Below, in pieces: positions 49,633 to 57,526 of a stretch of 64,000 bases of DNA (within the stretch, counting starts at the first letter, position 1; every line of letters begins with the position of its first letter). The notes beneath the pieces were generated by a model that had not been told where the DNA came from, did no database searches, and worked only from the letters and a program-made list of their open reading frames with translations. Made by a program: the position numbers and the translations under genes. The stretch is taken from positions 806,001 through 870,000 of the forward strand of contig JAMLIK010000001.1 of assembly GCA_023954195.1 (NCBI GenBank). The letters run 5' to 3'. Origin of the DNA: Xanthobacteraceae bacterium (GTDB lineage Bacteria > Pseudomonadota > Alphaproteobacteria > Rhizobiales > Xanthobacteraceae).

Positions 49633-50358
49633 TTAATAATTCGACGGCGCCGGTCCACCCCAGCCGAAGCGATAGTTCAAGCCGGCCTTAACCGTATGCT
49701 CGTCGTTGCGAAAGCGCGTGCCGACGATATCGGCCGGGCCGCCGGTGAATGTGGCGTTGCCGAAGTTATAGTATTGATACTCGACCTTGGCCGACCAGTT
49801 CGGCGCGAACATGTATTCCAGGCCGGCGCCGACGGTGTAGCCGTCCTGATGATTGCCGGTGGTGGTGAAGGGCTGCGAAACGCCGGCGACGCTGACGTCC
49901 AGGCTGCGGTCCCGGAACGCATAGCCGCCCTTGGCGTAGAGCAGCACCGGTCCCGTGGTGAAGCCGAGCCGGCCGGTGACCGATCCGAGGCCGCGGTTGT
50001 CCAGCACCGCCAGCGATCCGCCGGGGAACGTCACGCCGGCTCCCGCCGACGCCAGCCAGCTATAGCTAGCTTCCACGCCCAACACCCAGTTGTTGGCGAA
50101 CTGGTAGTCGTAGCCGCCCTGCACGCCGCCCAGGAACCGGGCGTCGCTGCCTTGCAGGCTGCTGTCGCCCGAGAACCCGCCGCCGAGATGGCCGCCGATG
50201 TAAAAGCCGGTCCAGTTGTAGACCAGCGCCGGCGCGGTCACCGGCGGCGGCGCCTTGGTGTAAGGCCGTGGCGGCAGGTCCGCCGCATGCGCCACCCCAC
50301 TTGCGACTGACGCGGCCAGCGCCAAGGATGCGGCCGTCGCGAATACAAACGTCTTCAT
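49633..50358 (-). CDS. Outer-membrane beta-barrel protein (Omp25/RopB-like)
   Basis: A 241-residue porin-like small barrel. The signal peptide MKTFVFATAASLALAASVAS ends near AHAAD (about residue 27), then a short Pro-rich segment (DLPPRPYTKAPPPVTAPAL), then an eight-stranded OmpA-like barrel starting at YNWTGFYIGGHLGGGFSG with alternating strands (VEYQYYNFGNATF near the end). The last residue is Tyr rather than Phe. The ATG at 50358 is preceded by AGGGGACC. Such proteins are abundant outer-membrane components in Bradyrhizobium relatives. Specific role unknown. Confidence 0.88.
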   Translation of the reverse strand: MKTFVFATAASLALAASVASGVAHAADLPPRPYTKAPPPVTAPALVYNWTGFYIGGHLGGGFSGDSSLQGSDARFLGGVQGGYDYQFANNWVLGVEASYSWLASAGAGVTFPGGSLAVLDNRGLGSVTGRLGFTTGPVLLYAKGGYAFRDRSLDVSVAGVSQPFTTTGNHQDGYTVGAGLEYMFAPNWSAKVEYQYYNFGNATFTGGPADIVGTRFRNDEHTVKAGLNYRFGWGGPAPSNY

Positions 50359-50552
50359 GGCAGGTCCCCTGTTCGTGGCGAAGACCCTGTTGAAACAACG
50401 TGGCGTCAATTTGGTTGCGTGATGGCATTCAAATAGCAAGGTTCGTCCATCACTGTGTCATGCCGTCGCGATGGAATGGGTTCCATCGGCCCCGATGTGT
50501 CTCTACACTGCACGTCGTGCCATCCAGCGCGCACAGACGCCAGGGAGACAAC

Positions 50553-51746
50553 ATGATCGCCAAGGACCTGATGAACGATTTTCCGCCGTCGCCGGACAAG
50601 CAGGTGACGCTGGCGAACTGGCGTCAATCGCCGTTCAATAGCTGGAGCTACCGCAATGTACGCCGGCTGCTGCCGACCGCGAACATCGCGGCGTCCCGTC
50701 CGGGCAAGCCGTTCGAACTGGCGCCGGAAAGCATCATGGACATCGAGTTCGTCGGCGTCGACGGCGAGCCCACGACCCTGGCGAAGGCGCTGCGCGCCAC
50801 CCACACCGACGCGCTGGTGGTGTTGCGGCGCGGGCGCATCGCCGCCGAATGGTACGGCAACGGCATGGACGCGCGGACGCCGCATATCGTGTTCTCGGTC
50901 AGCAAGTCGATCTGCGGCGCGCTCGGCGGCATCCTGACCGAGCGCAACCTGCTCGATCCCGACGACCCGATTACCGACTACGTGCCCGAACTTGAAAAGT
51001 CAGTCTATGGCAACGCCACCGTGCGCCACCTGCTCGACATGACGGTCGGCATCAAGTTCGTCGAGGATTACGACGACCCCGACGGCGACGTGATCCGCTA
51101 CCGCTACGCCATGGGCTGGGATATCCCGCCGCCGGGCCGCGAGGTGACGGACGTGCGACGCTTCCTGGCGACGATGCGGCCGGACGGCAAGCCGCACGGC
51201 GACACTTTCCATTACGTCTCGACCAACACCGACGTGCTCGGCTGGGTCTATGAGCGCGCCTGCGACCAGCCGCTGTCCGATATCGTCAGCGAATATCTGT
51301 GGGAGCCGCTCGGCGCCGAGCACGACGGCTACATCACCGTGGATTCCCACGGCGCGATGCGCGCCGCCGGCGGCATTTGCGTCACCTCGCGCGATCTCGC
51401 CCGCTTCGGCGAAATGATGCGCCAACGCGGCGTCGGCGTCGACGGCCGCCAGGTGGTGCCGGGCTGGTGGATCGACGACATCAACGAGGCCGACACCAGC
51501 GCGGCGTGGGCGCGCGGCGATTTCGCCGACCTGTTCCCCGGCGCCAGCTATCGCAGCAAATGGTATCAGATCGATCGCGACGGCGGCGTGCTCTGCGCGC
51601 TGGGCATTCACGGCCAATGGATCTACATCCATCCCGAGGCCGAACTGGTGATCGTGCGCATGGCCTCGGAGGCGATCCCGCTCGATCCCGACCACGCGCA
51701 GGCATGGCGGCGCGGGATGGACGCCATCGCCGACGCCTTCCTGTGA
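50553..51746 (+). CDS. Serine hydrolase, 6-aminohexanoate-dimer-hydrolase-like (NylB family)
   Basis: A 397-residue class C beta-lactamase-fold hydrolase. The nucleophile motif is SVSK at residues 115-118 (FSVSKSICGALGG), similar to the SMAK of NylB near residue 112; the N-terminal WSYRNVRRLLPTANI is also NylB/esterase-like. The later Tyr motif is in FHYVSTNTDVLGW. There is no signal peptide. CAGGGAGA precedes the ATG; the frame extends upstream to 50400 but without a better start. It probably hydrolyses an ester or amide, substrate unknown. A family A repeat follows its stop. Confidence 0.88.
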   Translation: MIAKDLMNDFPPSPDKQVTLANWRQSPFNSWSYRNVRRLLPTANIAASRPGKPFELAPESIMDIEFVGVDGEPTTLAKALRATHTDALVVLRRGRIAAEWYGNGMDARTPHIVFSVSKSICGALGGILTERNLLDPDDPITDYVPELEKSVYGNATVRHLLDMTVGIKFVEDYDDPDGDVIRYRYAMGWDIPPPGREVTDVRRFLATMRPDGKPHGDTFHYVSTNTDVLGWVYERACDQPLSDIVSEYLWEPLGAEHDGYITVDSHGAMRAAGGICVTSRDLARFGEMMRQRGVGVDGRQVVPGWWIDDINEADTSAAWARGDFADLFPGASYRSKWYQIDRDGGVLCALGIHGQWIYIHPEAELVIVRMASEAIPLDPDHAQAWRRGMDAIADAFL

Positions 51747-51759
51747 GACGACAGCCATG

Positions 51760-51869
51760 TTCCGGGCGCGATGCAGCGTGCAACGCTGCTTCGCGGAACC
51801 GGGATCGTCGCAAGCACTATCATTGGAACGGCCCCTGACGCGGCGCGGCATTTCATGCCGCGCCGCGTC
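51760..51869 (-). repeat. Palindromic intergenic repeat, family A, copy 4 (rearranged)
   Basis: Starts TTCCGGGCGCGATGCAGCG, continues ACGCTGCTTCGCGGAACCGG and ends with the hairpin GACGCGGCGCGGCATTTCAT and GCCGCGCCGCGTC. The left half matches copies 2 and 3; the right half has lost the CCCGGTTCTGCG arm and is replaced by another palindrome. It lies between convergent genes. Confidence 0.8.
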
Positions 51870-51898
51870 AGATGCACGAAACCATTCTCGACAGCCTG

Positions 51899-52171
51899 TT
51901 AGCGGTGACCGCGCTGCGCCACATGCTTGTGCGCGCGATGCTTGGTGACGTGATGCTTGTTGACGTGATGTTTGCGCGGCTGGACGTGATGATGACGCAC
52001 CGCGTGGTGCTTGTGCATCCGCGCCTGTGCATTCGACGCCTTCGGGCTGAAATGGCCACCGCTGACGGCGACATGGCCCGGCGAGGTCACGACATGCGAC
52101 GGACCGCCGGCCAGCGCCGGCGCGGCGAGCATGGACGCGGCGAACAGCGCAGCGGAAATTGTCTTGAACAT
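51899..52171 (-). CDS. Small exported His/Lys-rich protein
   Basis: A 90-residue protein with a signal peptide (MFKTISAALFAASMLAAPAL, cleavage near ALA-GG) and a mature part dominated by His, Lys and Arg, including HKHHAVRHHHVQPRKHHVNK and HHVTKHRAHKHVAQRGHR. AGGAG lies exactly 6 bp ahead of the ATG at 52171, which decides the start over the ATG six bases upstream. It resembles acid-shock-like or metal-binding periplasmic peptides in composition only. No named family is recognised. Confidence 0.75.
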   Translation of the reverse strand: MFKTISAALFAASMLAAPALAGGPSHVVTSPGHVAVSGGHFSPKASNAQARMHKHHAVRHHHVQPRKHHVNKHHVTKHRAHKHVAQRGHR

Positions 52172-52450
52172 GGTCATCTCCTGTTCGATCACGAAGTTCG
52201 CCGGTCGGGATGGCCGGGCTCGTCGATCATGCGGACGACCCTAGCCGGCCGCGACTGAACCCGAACTGAAGCGCGGCGATGGATTGCGTTCATCTGGATG
52301 AATTGTTGGTCATCGACGGCGAGCCGGCCACGCCCGCCCTTTCATCCGCGCGAGAGCGGATTGCTCGACTCGCTCGACAAATCCGGCCAACGTCGTATAG
52401 ACGACCCTGACCCCCACGCCTTCCGCGCGCCTCACGTGAGCCCATCGTCG

Positions 52451-53230
52451 ATGACGACCCCCAAGCGATACGACCGGATCGCCTTCGTCGCGAGCACCAG
52501 CGCGGAAGCCCAGCAGGCCCTCGCCGCGCTGGTCGAGACCTACGGCAATCATCCGCCGTCCCAGGCCGACGTCGTCGTCGCGCTCGGCGGCGACGGGTTG
52601 ATGCTGCAAACGCTGCATCAACTGATGCGCTCGGGCAAGCCGATCTATGGCATGCACCGCGGCACCGTCGGCTTCCTGATGAACGAATACCGTTCGCAAG
52701 ACCTCTACGCGCGCATTGCGGCGGCCCGCGACACCGTGATCCATCCGCTCTTGATGCGGGCGACCGACGCCGCCGGCGCCGTCCATCTTCATCACGCCAT
52801 CAACGAAGTCTCGGTGTTCCGCCAGACCCATCAGGCCGCGCGGCTGCGCATCCTGATCGACGAGCGCGAGCGCATGGCCGAACTGGTCGCCGACGGCGTC
52901 ATGGTGGCGACGCCGGCCGGCTCCACCGCCTATAACCTCTCGGCGCAAGGTCCGATCCTGCCGATCAACGCGGCCCTGCTGGCGCTGACCCCGATCAGCG
53001 CGTTCCGGCCCCGGCGCTGGCGCGGCGCGCTGTTGCCGGATTCCGCCTTCGTGGTGATCGAGGTGCTGGAAAGCGACAAGCGGCCGGTGGCGGCGGTGGC
53101 CGATCACGACGAGGTGCGCAACGCGGTGCGCGTCGAAATCCTGTCCGACAAGACGATTTCGATGCGCATGCTGTTCGATCCCGGCCACAGCCTGGAGGAA
53201 CGCATCCTCAGCGAGCAATTCAGCTACTGA
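52451..53230 (+). CDS. nadK: NAD kinase
   Basis: NadK phosphorylates NAD to NADP. The 259-residue protein has the catalytic GGDGLML motif at 46-52, the NE-V-S-ecosystem motif [16 protein letters not shown], and the substrate loop [16 protein letters not shown], all diagnostic of the family. The ATG at 52451 gives the family N-terminus ([12 protein letters not shown]); the frame extends 150 bp upstream without a better start. It lacks the N-terminal extension of some enzymes. Downstream is a family B repeat. Confidence 0.95.
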   Translation: MTTPKRYDRIAFVASTSAEAQQALAALVETYGNHPPSQADVVVALGGDGLMLQTLHQLMRSGKPIYGMHRGTVGFLMNEYRSQDLYARIAAARDTVIHPLLMRATDAAGAVHLHHAINEVSVFRQTHQAARLRILIDERERMAELVADGVMVATPAGSTAYNLSAQGPILPINAALLALTPISAFRPRRWRGALLPDSAFVVIEVLESDKRPVAAVADHDEVRNAVRVEILSDKTISMRMLFDPGHSLEERILSEQFSY

Positions 53231-53328
53231 GCGATGCCGCGATCCGGCACGAATAGCGGCAACCATTCCTTAACGGCCCCCGCCTATCGTTAACGCGACG
53301 TATACCGGCCCTCTCCGGCGATGCGCCA

Positions 53329-53413
53329 GAGCCATGTTCCGTTCCGATTTGATGTTTTGACGCGTTTTCCTAACGCGAACCGGCATCCACTTCGCTTGAA
53401 AACGTCATAGAGC
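53329..53413 (+). repeat. Intergenic repeat family B, copy 2 (short form)
   Basis: From AGAGCCATGTTCCGTTCCGA to CTTGAAAACGTCATAGAGC, with TGTTTTGACGCGTTTTCCTA and ACGCGAACCGGCATCCACTT inside. It lacks the middle part of copy 3 (60484-60589) and is inverted relative to it. It ends only 6 bp before the ATG of the receiver-domain gene, so it occupies that gene's 5' leader. Confidence 0.8.
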
Positions 53414-53419
53414 CGTTCG

Positions 53420-53965
53420 ATGTACCGGATCGATTTCAACAAGCTGCGCTTTCTGGTCTGCGACGACAATCCGCACATGCGGCGGATCCTGCGCACGTTG
53501 CTGCATTCCTTCGGCGCGCGCGAGGTCTACGAAGCCGAGGACGGCGCGACCGCGCTGGAAATGTTCGGTCACTATGCACCCGATATCGTCATCACCGATT
53601 GGGCGATGCCGATCTTCGACGGCCTGGAACTGGCGCAGATGATCCGGCAGCCGGAGGCCAACGGCAATCCCTACGCGCCGATCCTGATGCTGACGGGACA
53701 CTCGGAAAAACGCCGCGTCACGCTCGCGCGCGACGCCGGCGTCACCGAATTCCTCGCCAAGCCGGTTTCCGCCAAGGCGCTCTATCAGCGGATCGTGAGC
53801 GTCGTCGTCAATCCGCGCCCCTTCATCAAGACCAAGACCTATTTCGGGCCGGACCGGCGACGCAACGTCAACAACGCCTATATCGGCCCGGAACGCCGCA
53901 GCGGCGACAGCGCCGAGACCATGCAGCAGCCGTCGCTGATGGACAAGGCGCGGATCGCCGGATAA
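53420..53965 (+). CDS. CheY-like response regulator with Arg-rich tail
   Basis: A 181-residue receiver protein without an output domain. The REC fold spans residues 9-130: acidic Asp15/Asp16, phospho-acceptor Asp60 in DIVITDWAMP, Thr92 in LTGH and Lys114 in LAKPVS. The remaining 50 residues carry two copies of a Gly-Pro-Asp/Glu-Arg-Arg motif, YFGPDRRRNV at 141-150 and YIGPERRSG at 154-162. Such tails are seen on alphaproteobacterial receiver proteins, some of which bind cyclic-di-GMP through Arg-rich patches. It is 19 bp ahead of an Hpt-domain gene, so a phosphorelay pair is likely. No kinase is nearby. Confidence 0.92.
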   Translation: MYRIDFNKLRFLVCDDNPHMRRILRTLLHSFGAREVYEAEDGATALEMFGHYAPDIVITDWAMPIFDGLELAQMIRQPEANGNPYAPILMLTGHSEKRRVTLARDAGVTEFLAKPVSAKALYQRIVSVVVNPRPFIKTKTYFGPDRRRNVNNAYIGPERRSGDSAETMQQPSLMDKARIAG

Positions 53966-53983
53966 CCCCGTTCGAGGGATCGC

Positions 53984-54568
53984 ATGATGGCCAAGCCGAA
54001 ACCGCCCGCGCCGCAAATTTCAGCGTATCCCGATCATCATGTCATCACCCGGCCTAATCCGCTGCGCCATGCGATGCGCTATGCCGACGACACCCATGCG
54101 GACGATCCGGTGGCGCGCGCCGAACAGGCGCTGGCCGACCTCTCCCATCAGTTCGGCGGTTGGATGACGGCGGAGTGCGGCCGGCTCATCGCGGCTCATG
54201 CCGCCGTCCTCGCAAGCGGCTTCACGCCGGCTGCGCGCGACGAATTGTTTCGCGCCGCGCACGACATCAAGGGCGACGCGGCCACGTTCGGCTACGCCGC
54301 CGCGGCCGCCGCCGCCGCCAGCCTGTGCCGGGTCATCGAGCACGCGCCCGACCTCGCGGCGGTGCCGGCCGATCTGATCGCCCATCATGTCCAAGCCATT
54401 GCCGCCATCGTCCGCGAGCAGACCGACGACGTACGCCGGATCGCGGTGGCCGAAACCCTGAGCACCCGCCTGCGCGAGGTGGCCGACGACTATCTGCGCG
54501 CCGTCAACCGCGATCGCCCCGAGCACCTCGAAGCCATCCGCGCGCCGAGCATCGCGCCGCGCGATTAG
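53984..54568 (+). CDS. Hpt-domain histidine phosphotransfer protein
   Basis: A 194-residue helical protein. The Hpt signature AAHDIKGDAATFGY places the phospho-accepting His at residue 93, in the HxxKG form. The helices around it (RAEQALADLSHQFGGWMTAE, then AAAAAAASLCRVIEH) form the usual four-helix bundle. The first 40 residues are Pro/His-rich and probably disordered. It is immediately downstream of the CheY-like receiver gene, with 18 bp between stop and start, so both are likely expressed together and exchange phosphate. Confidence 0.9.
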   Translation: MMAKPKPPAPQISAYPDHHVITRPNPLRHAMRYADDTHADDPVARAEQALADLSHQFGGWMTAECGRLIAAHAAVLASGFTPAARDELFRAAHDIKGDAATFGYAAAAAAAASLCRVIEHAPDLAAVPADLIAHHVQAIAAIVREQTDDVRRIAVAETLSTRLREVADDYLRAVNRDRPEHLEAIRAPSIAPRD

Positions 54569-54582
54569 AAAGAAACATCCCG

Positions 54583-54670
54583 CGTCATGCGCGGGCTTGA
54601 CCCGCGCATCCATCGAAAAGGAAGAGTCCTTTCAAGAGGACGGATTGCCGGTTCAAGCCCGGCAATGACG
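54583..54670 (-). repeat. Intergenic repeat family C, copy 2
   Basis: Inverted relative to the copy at 39507-39581: CGTCATGCGCGGGCTTGACC, CCGCGCATCCATCGAAAAGG, then GGATTGCCGGTTCAAGCCCG and GGCAATGACG. It lies between the convergent Hpt and DUF2336 genes. Confidence 0.85.
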
Positions 54671-54686
54671 ATTCCTTAATGGCCGC

Positions 54687-55862
54687 TTACGCCGCGATGC
54701 GCTGGTGCTCCGGCGCGATCTCGACGATCTCCGCCACCAATTGATCGCAAAAGACCCGAGCTTCCTCGCGCGCCGATTCGGTGGCGAAGCGCCGGAGCAG
54801 GATCAGCAGCGGCTCCGATACATCGGGATCGGCTTCGCATCGCGCGAGCACGCGCTCCACCATGCGGCGGCGCAGCCGGGCGGCGCCGTCGACCGTGCCG
54901 ACGAAGCCGATGTCGCCGGTCGCATCGAGGGCGGCGCGGAACGCCGGGAATGTCGACGGCGGCAGGCCCGCGCGGGTCAGGAGCGCAACCAAACTCGAAC
55001 CGCCGCGATCCGACAGCAGCCCCGCGACGCGATGCGACGGCAAGCCCGACAGTTCGACCAGCGCGCGGTCGAACAGGTCGAGATTGCCCGACAGCAGCGC
55101 GCGCAGGATCAATCCGGCGGTGAGCTGGCCCGTCGCCCGCAGATGCCGCACCAGTTGGTCCATCTCGTCGCCCCGCGTGCGGGTCGCGAGATTGACGGCG
55201 GAGCGCTCGCGCGCCTCGCCCGCGATCTGCCCGGCGCGGTCGGCGCTGAGCCATCGCCGCGCGACGACAAATTGCGCCAGCGTCTCGGAGAGTTTCGCGA
55301 TCAGCGAAAGCCGCGTCGCCGGCGGCAGATCGGACAGCGCCAGCATCGACTCGCGGATGGCGGCGAGATGACCGTGGCGCTCGACGATGCGGTCCCACGA
55401 GAACGGCGCCAGCACCGCGTGCGGATTTTCGATCAGTTCGAGCGCCGCCGCCGGCGAACCGACCTCGGCGATGGCGGCGCCCACCGGCGCCGGCAGATTG
55501 ACGCGGCGCGCGATCACGCATTGCGTCTCGGAATTTCCAGTCGCGACCAGATCGACCAGATCGGCGTCGATCAAGAGCGGCGAATGTTCGAGAATCGGCA
55601 GCGCCACCGAGGGCTGGTCGAGCGACAGCGCCCGCACGATGGTGGCCGGCGCGCGCGCGCTGCCGGCGAACACCTCGGCCATGGCGCGGCGCACCAGCGG
55701 CGAGGCGTCATCGAGCAGCATCAGCAGCGCGCCTTCCGCCGCCGCGCGGTCATCCTCGGAAAGATCGGAAATCAACCAGGCCCGCGCCAACGACCGCGTG
55801 GCCTCCGCGCGCTCACCGGCGGGCGCGGTACGAACCCAGGAAATGAACTGCCGAACGATCAT
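54687..55862 (-). CDS. DUF2336-domain protein
   Basis: A 391-residue soluble protein of the alphaproteobacterial DUF2336 family, an all-helical repeat-like protein. Typical segments are RTAPAGERAEATRSLARAWL, LLMLLDDASPLVRRAMAEVF (HEAT-like), LPILEHSPLLIDADLVDLVA and QCVIARRVNLPAPVGAAIAE. There is no catalytic motif, signal peptide or membrane segment. It likely serves as a scaffold or interaction protein; DUF2336 proteins are known only by family in alphaproteobacteria. It is convergent with the REC-Hpt pair and divergent in spacing from the transglycosylase gene upstream. Confidence 0.85.
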   Translation of the reverse strand: MIVRQFISWVRTAPAGERAEATRSLARAWLISDLSEDDRAAAEGALLMLLDDASPLVRRAMAEVFAGSARAPATIVRALSLDQPSVALPILEHSPLLIDADLVDLVATGNSETQCVIARRVNLPAPVGAAIAEVGSPAAALELIENPHAVLAPFSWDRIVERHGHLAAIRESMLALSDLPPATRLSLIAKLSETLAQFVVARRWLSADRAGQIAGEARERSAVNLATRTRGDEMDQLVRHLRATGQLTAGLILRALLSGNLDLFDRALVELSGLPSHRVAGLLSDRGGSSLVALLTRAGLPPSTFPAFRAALDATGDIGFVGTVDGAARLRRRMVERVLARCEADPDVSEPLLILLRRFATESAREEARVFCDQLVAEIVEIAPEHQRIAA

Positions 55863-55934
55863 GCCTGTTCAGCCCTACGCAACCTTACGACATCAGACGG
55901 CGATGCCACCGTCATACAAAATAAACCATGACGC

Positions 55935-55949
55935 TTAACAAAGGGTTCA
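55935..55949. promoter_or_regulatory. Near-match CtrA-type site upstream of DUF2336 gene
   Basis: TTAA, seven bases, TTCA differs from the CtrA box TTAA-N7-TTAA at one position. It lies 73 bp before the DUF2336 ATG and between that gene and the transglycosylase gene. Support is weak on its own; the perfect site at 57038 makes it worth listing. Confidence 0.35.
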
Positions 55950-55994
55950 CCATAAGGGGCCGCGCCGACACCTTCCGTCAAAAGCGGAAAGCCG

Positions 55995-56957
55995 CTAGCT
56001 GCTGAACATCCCGGCGCGATCGCTGAACAGATCGTCGAACGAACGTGGCGCGCGGATTTCCGGCGTCGCGCGCAACGCATCCGTCGCGGCCGAGGACGCC
56101 GATCCGTCGGTCCAGAGCCGCTGCACCGCCGGCGACACCGGCTGCGGCCGGTCGCCGGTCTGAAACAAGGTGCGGAACGACAATTCCCGCGTCGACGGCG
56201 CGGAGGACACCGGCTTCGCGGCGCGGGCATCCGGAAAGCTCGACAGATAGGCCGCGTTGTCGATCGCGGCCGGCGGCGCGGCGGCTTTGGCGACAGCGGC
56301 GCCCGCCAAACCGGAGCGGGCGGCGCTGGCGTAGCGCGACGACAGCACGCCGTAGACTTCCGAGACGCTGCGGGCGCGGCCGCTTCGGTCGTAAAAAATC
56401 GGCCGATTGGCGGCCGCCGCGTTCGGAAACAGTTGGGCGCCGCTGGCGTTCGGATTGCTCTCGGCGTTGGTAATCAGCTTGGCGGCGCCGCCGACGCCCA
56501 TGAAGTGGGCCATGTACAATTCGGCGTCGGTCGGCCGTCGGCCGATGGCCCCGATCAGCTTGAAGCCGTTGGAATGGGTCAGCACGCCGGCCATCGCGGC
56601 GCTGGCGGAGGGATCGTTGCGCAGATCGAGAATGGCCTTGCGCATCGCCGGATCGCTGACCGAATAGACGCCCGAGGACGACTTGGTGATGGCGTCGGCA
56701 TACTGGCCGTAGCCGAGCGCGCCGCCTGCTTCCTTGACGGTGCCGAGCCAGGTCTGATCGATGAACTGAAACAGGCCGCGCGCCGACGAGGTCGTCGCCA
56801 CCGCGCCGGGATCGAAATTGGATTCCATCTTGGCGGTGGCGAGCAGATATTCGAAGCTGGTGCCGGTGACCGCCGCCGCCTGGCGGATCGCGCCAGTTAC
56901 TTGGCTACGCGAGGCATTCGCGGTTGCGGCGACGGCGCTCGCGGCATCAACCGACAT
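55995..56957 (-). CDS. Lytic transglycosylase-domain protein without signal peptide
   Basis: A 320-residue protein with a lysozyme-like SLT domain in its N-terminal 180 residues: catalytic Glu45 in AKMESNFDP, then SARGLFQFIDQTWLG (about 58-72) and GAIGRRPTDAELYMAHFMGV. The C-terminal half is low-complexity (Ala/Ser/Pro-rich) and ends with RSFDDLFSDRAGMFSS. There is no signal peptide, which is unusual for a cell-wall enzyme and fits export through a flagellar-type system as for FlgJ/SltF-like muramidases. A perfect CtrA box lies 81 bp upstream. Confidence 0.88.
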   Translation of the reverse strand: MSVDAASAVAATANASRSQVTGAIRQAAAVTGTSFEYLLATAKMESNFDPGAVATTSSARGLFQFIDQTWLGTVKEAGGALGYGQYADAITKSSSGVYSVSDPAMRKAILDLRNDPSASAAMAGVLTHSNGFKLIGAIGRRPTDAELYMAHFMGVGGAAKLITNAESNPNASGAQLFPNAAAANRPIFYDRSGRARSVSEVYGVLSSRYASAARSGLAGAAVAKAAAPPAAIDNAAYLSSFPDARAAKPVSSAPSTRELSFRTLFQTGDRPQPVSPAVQRLWTDGSASSAATDALRATPEIRAPRSFDDLFSDRAGMFSS

Positions 56958-57037
56958 TTCCTGCTGCCCCTGCTCCCCATGGCGCGATTGCTGCGACGAC
57001 GACAGGGTCGCGCCGGCTCAATCCTGGGCAATCATGG

Positions 57038-57052
57038 TTAACAGCGGGTTAA
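57038..57052 (-). promoter_or_regulatory. CtrA box upstream of the lytic transglycosylase gene
   Basis: Read on the minus strand the site is TTAA CCCGCTG TTAAC, a full match to the alphaproteobacterial CtrA consensus TTAA-N7-TTAAC. It lies 81 bp before the transglycosylase ATG, in the 113-bp gap to hisI, with an orientation suiting transcription of the transglycosylase. CtrA controls cell-cycle and flagellar genes in this class. Confidence 0.75.
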
Positions 57053-57070
57053 GCGCGGCCTCGCCTCGCC

Positions 57071-57496
57071 TCACGAGGGCTTGCCGTAGACCAGCGCGGG
57101 ATCGAACACCTTGTCGGCATCGACCGGCGCCAGTTGTCCGTCGCCGCCTAAAATGGCGGCGCGGTAGAAACACGAGCGCCGGCCGGTGTGGCAGGCCGCC
57201 CCGCCCGCCTGTTCGACGCGAATCCAGACCGCGTCCTGATCGCAATCGACCCGCAACTCGACGACGCGCTGGACATTGCCGGAGCTTTCGCCCTTGCGCC
57301 ACAACGCCCGGCGCGAGCGGCTGTAGTACCAAGCCTCGCCGCTTTCGACGGTCCGCCGCAACGCCTCGTCGTTCATGTGCGCGACCATGAGGACATCGCC
57401 GGTGGCGGCATCGGTGGCGACGCAAGTAATCAGGCCGGCGGCGTCGAATCTCGGCGCGAGCCGCAAACCTTCCTCCAACTCATGAGTGGCGGACAC
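57071..57496 (-). CDS. hisI: Phosphoribosyl-AMP cyclohydrolase
   Basis: HisI opens the purine ring of phosphoribosyl-AMP in histidine synthesis. The 141-residue protein has the metal-site residues Asp84, Cys85, Asp86 and Asp88 in VDCDQDAVW, Cys102 and Cys109 in [12 protein letters not shown], plus [20 protein letters not shown]. It is the separate cyclohydrolase, without a fused HisE domain. It follows folE on the same strand, 30 bp away, the common alphaproteobacterial order. Confidence 0.96.
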   Translation of the reverse strand: MSATHELEEGLRLAPRFDAAGLITCVATDAATGDVLMVAHMNDEALRRTVESGEAWYYSRSRRALWRKGESSGNVQRVVELRVDCDQDAVWIRVEQAGGAACHTGRRSCFYRAAILGGDGQLAPVDADKVFDPALVYGKPS

Positions 57497-57526
57497 GGTG
57501 AACCCTCGACAGTATGAAGCCTGAAA

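Noticed and set aside
38262-51746. The two beta-lactamase-fold proteins as resistance beta-lactamases
   Set aside because: Neither has a signal peptide, and both match esterase or NylB-type hydrolases better.
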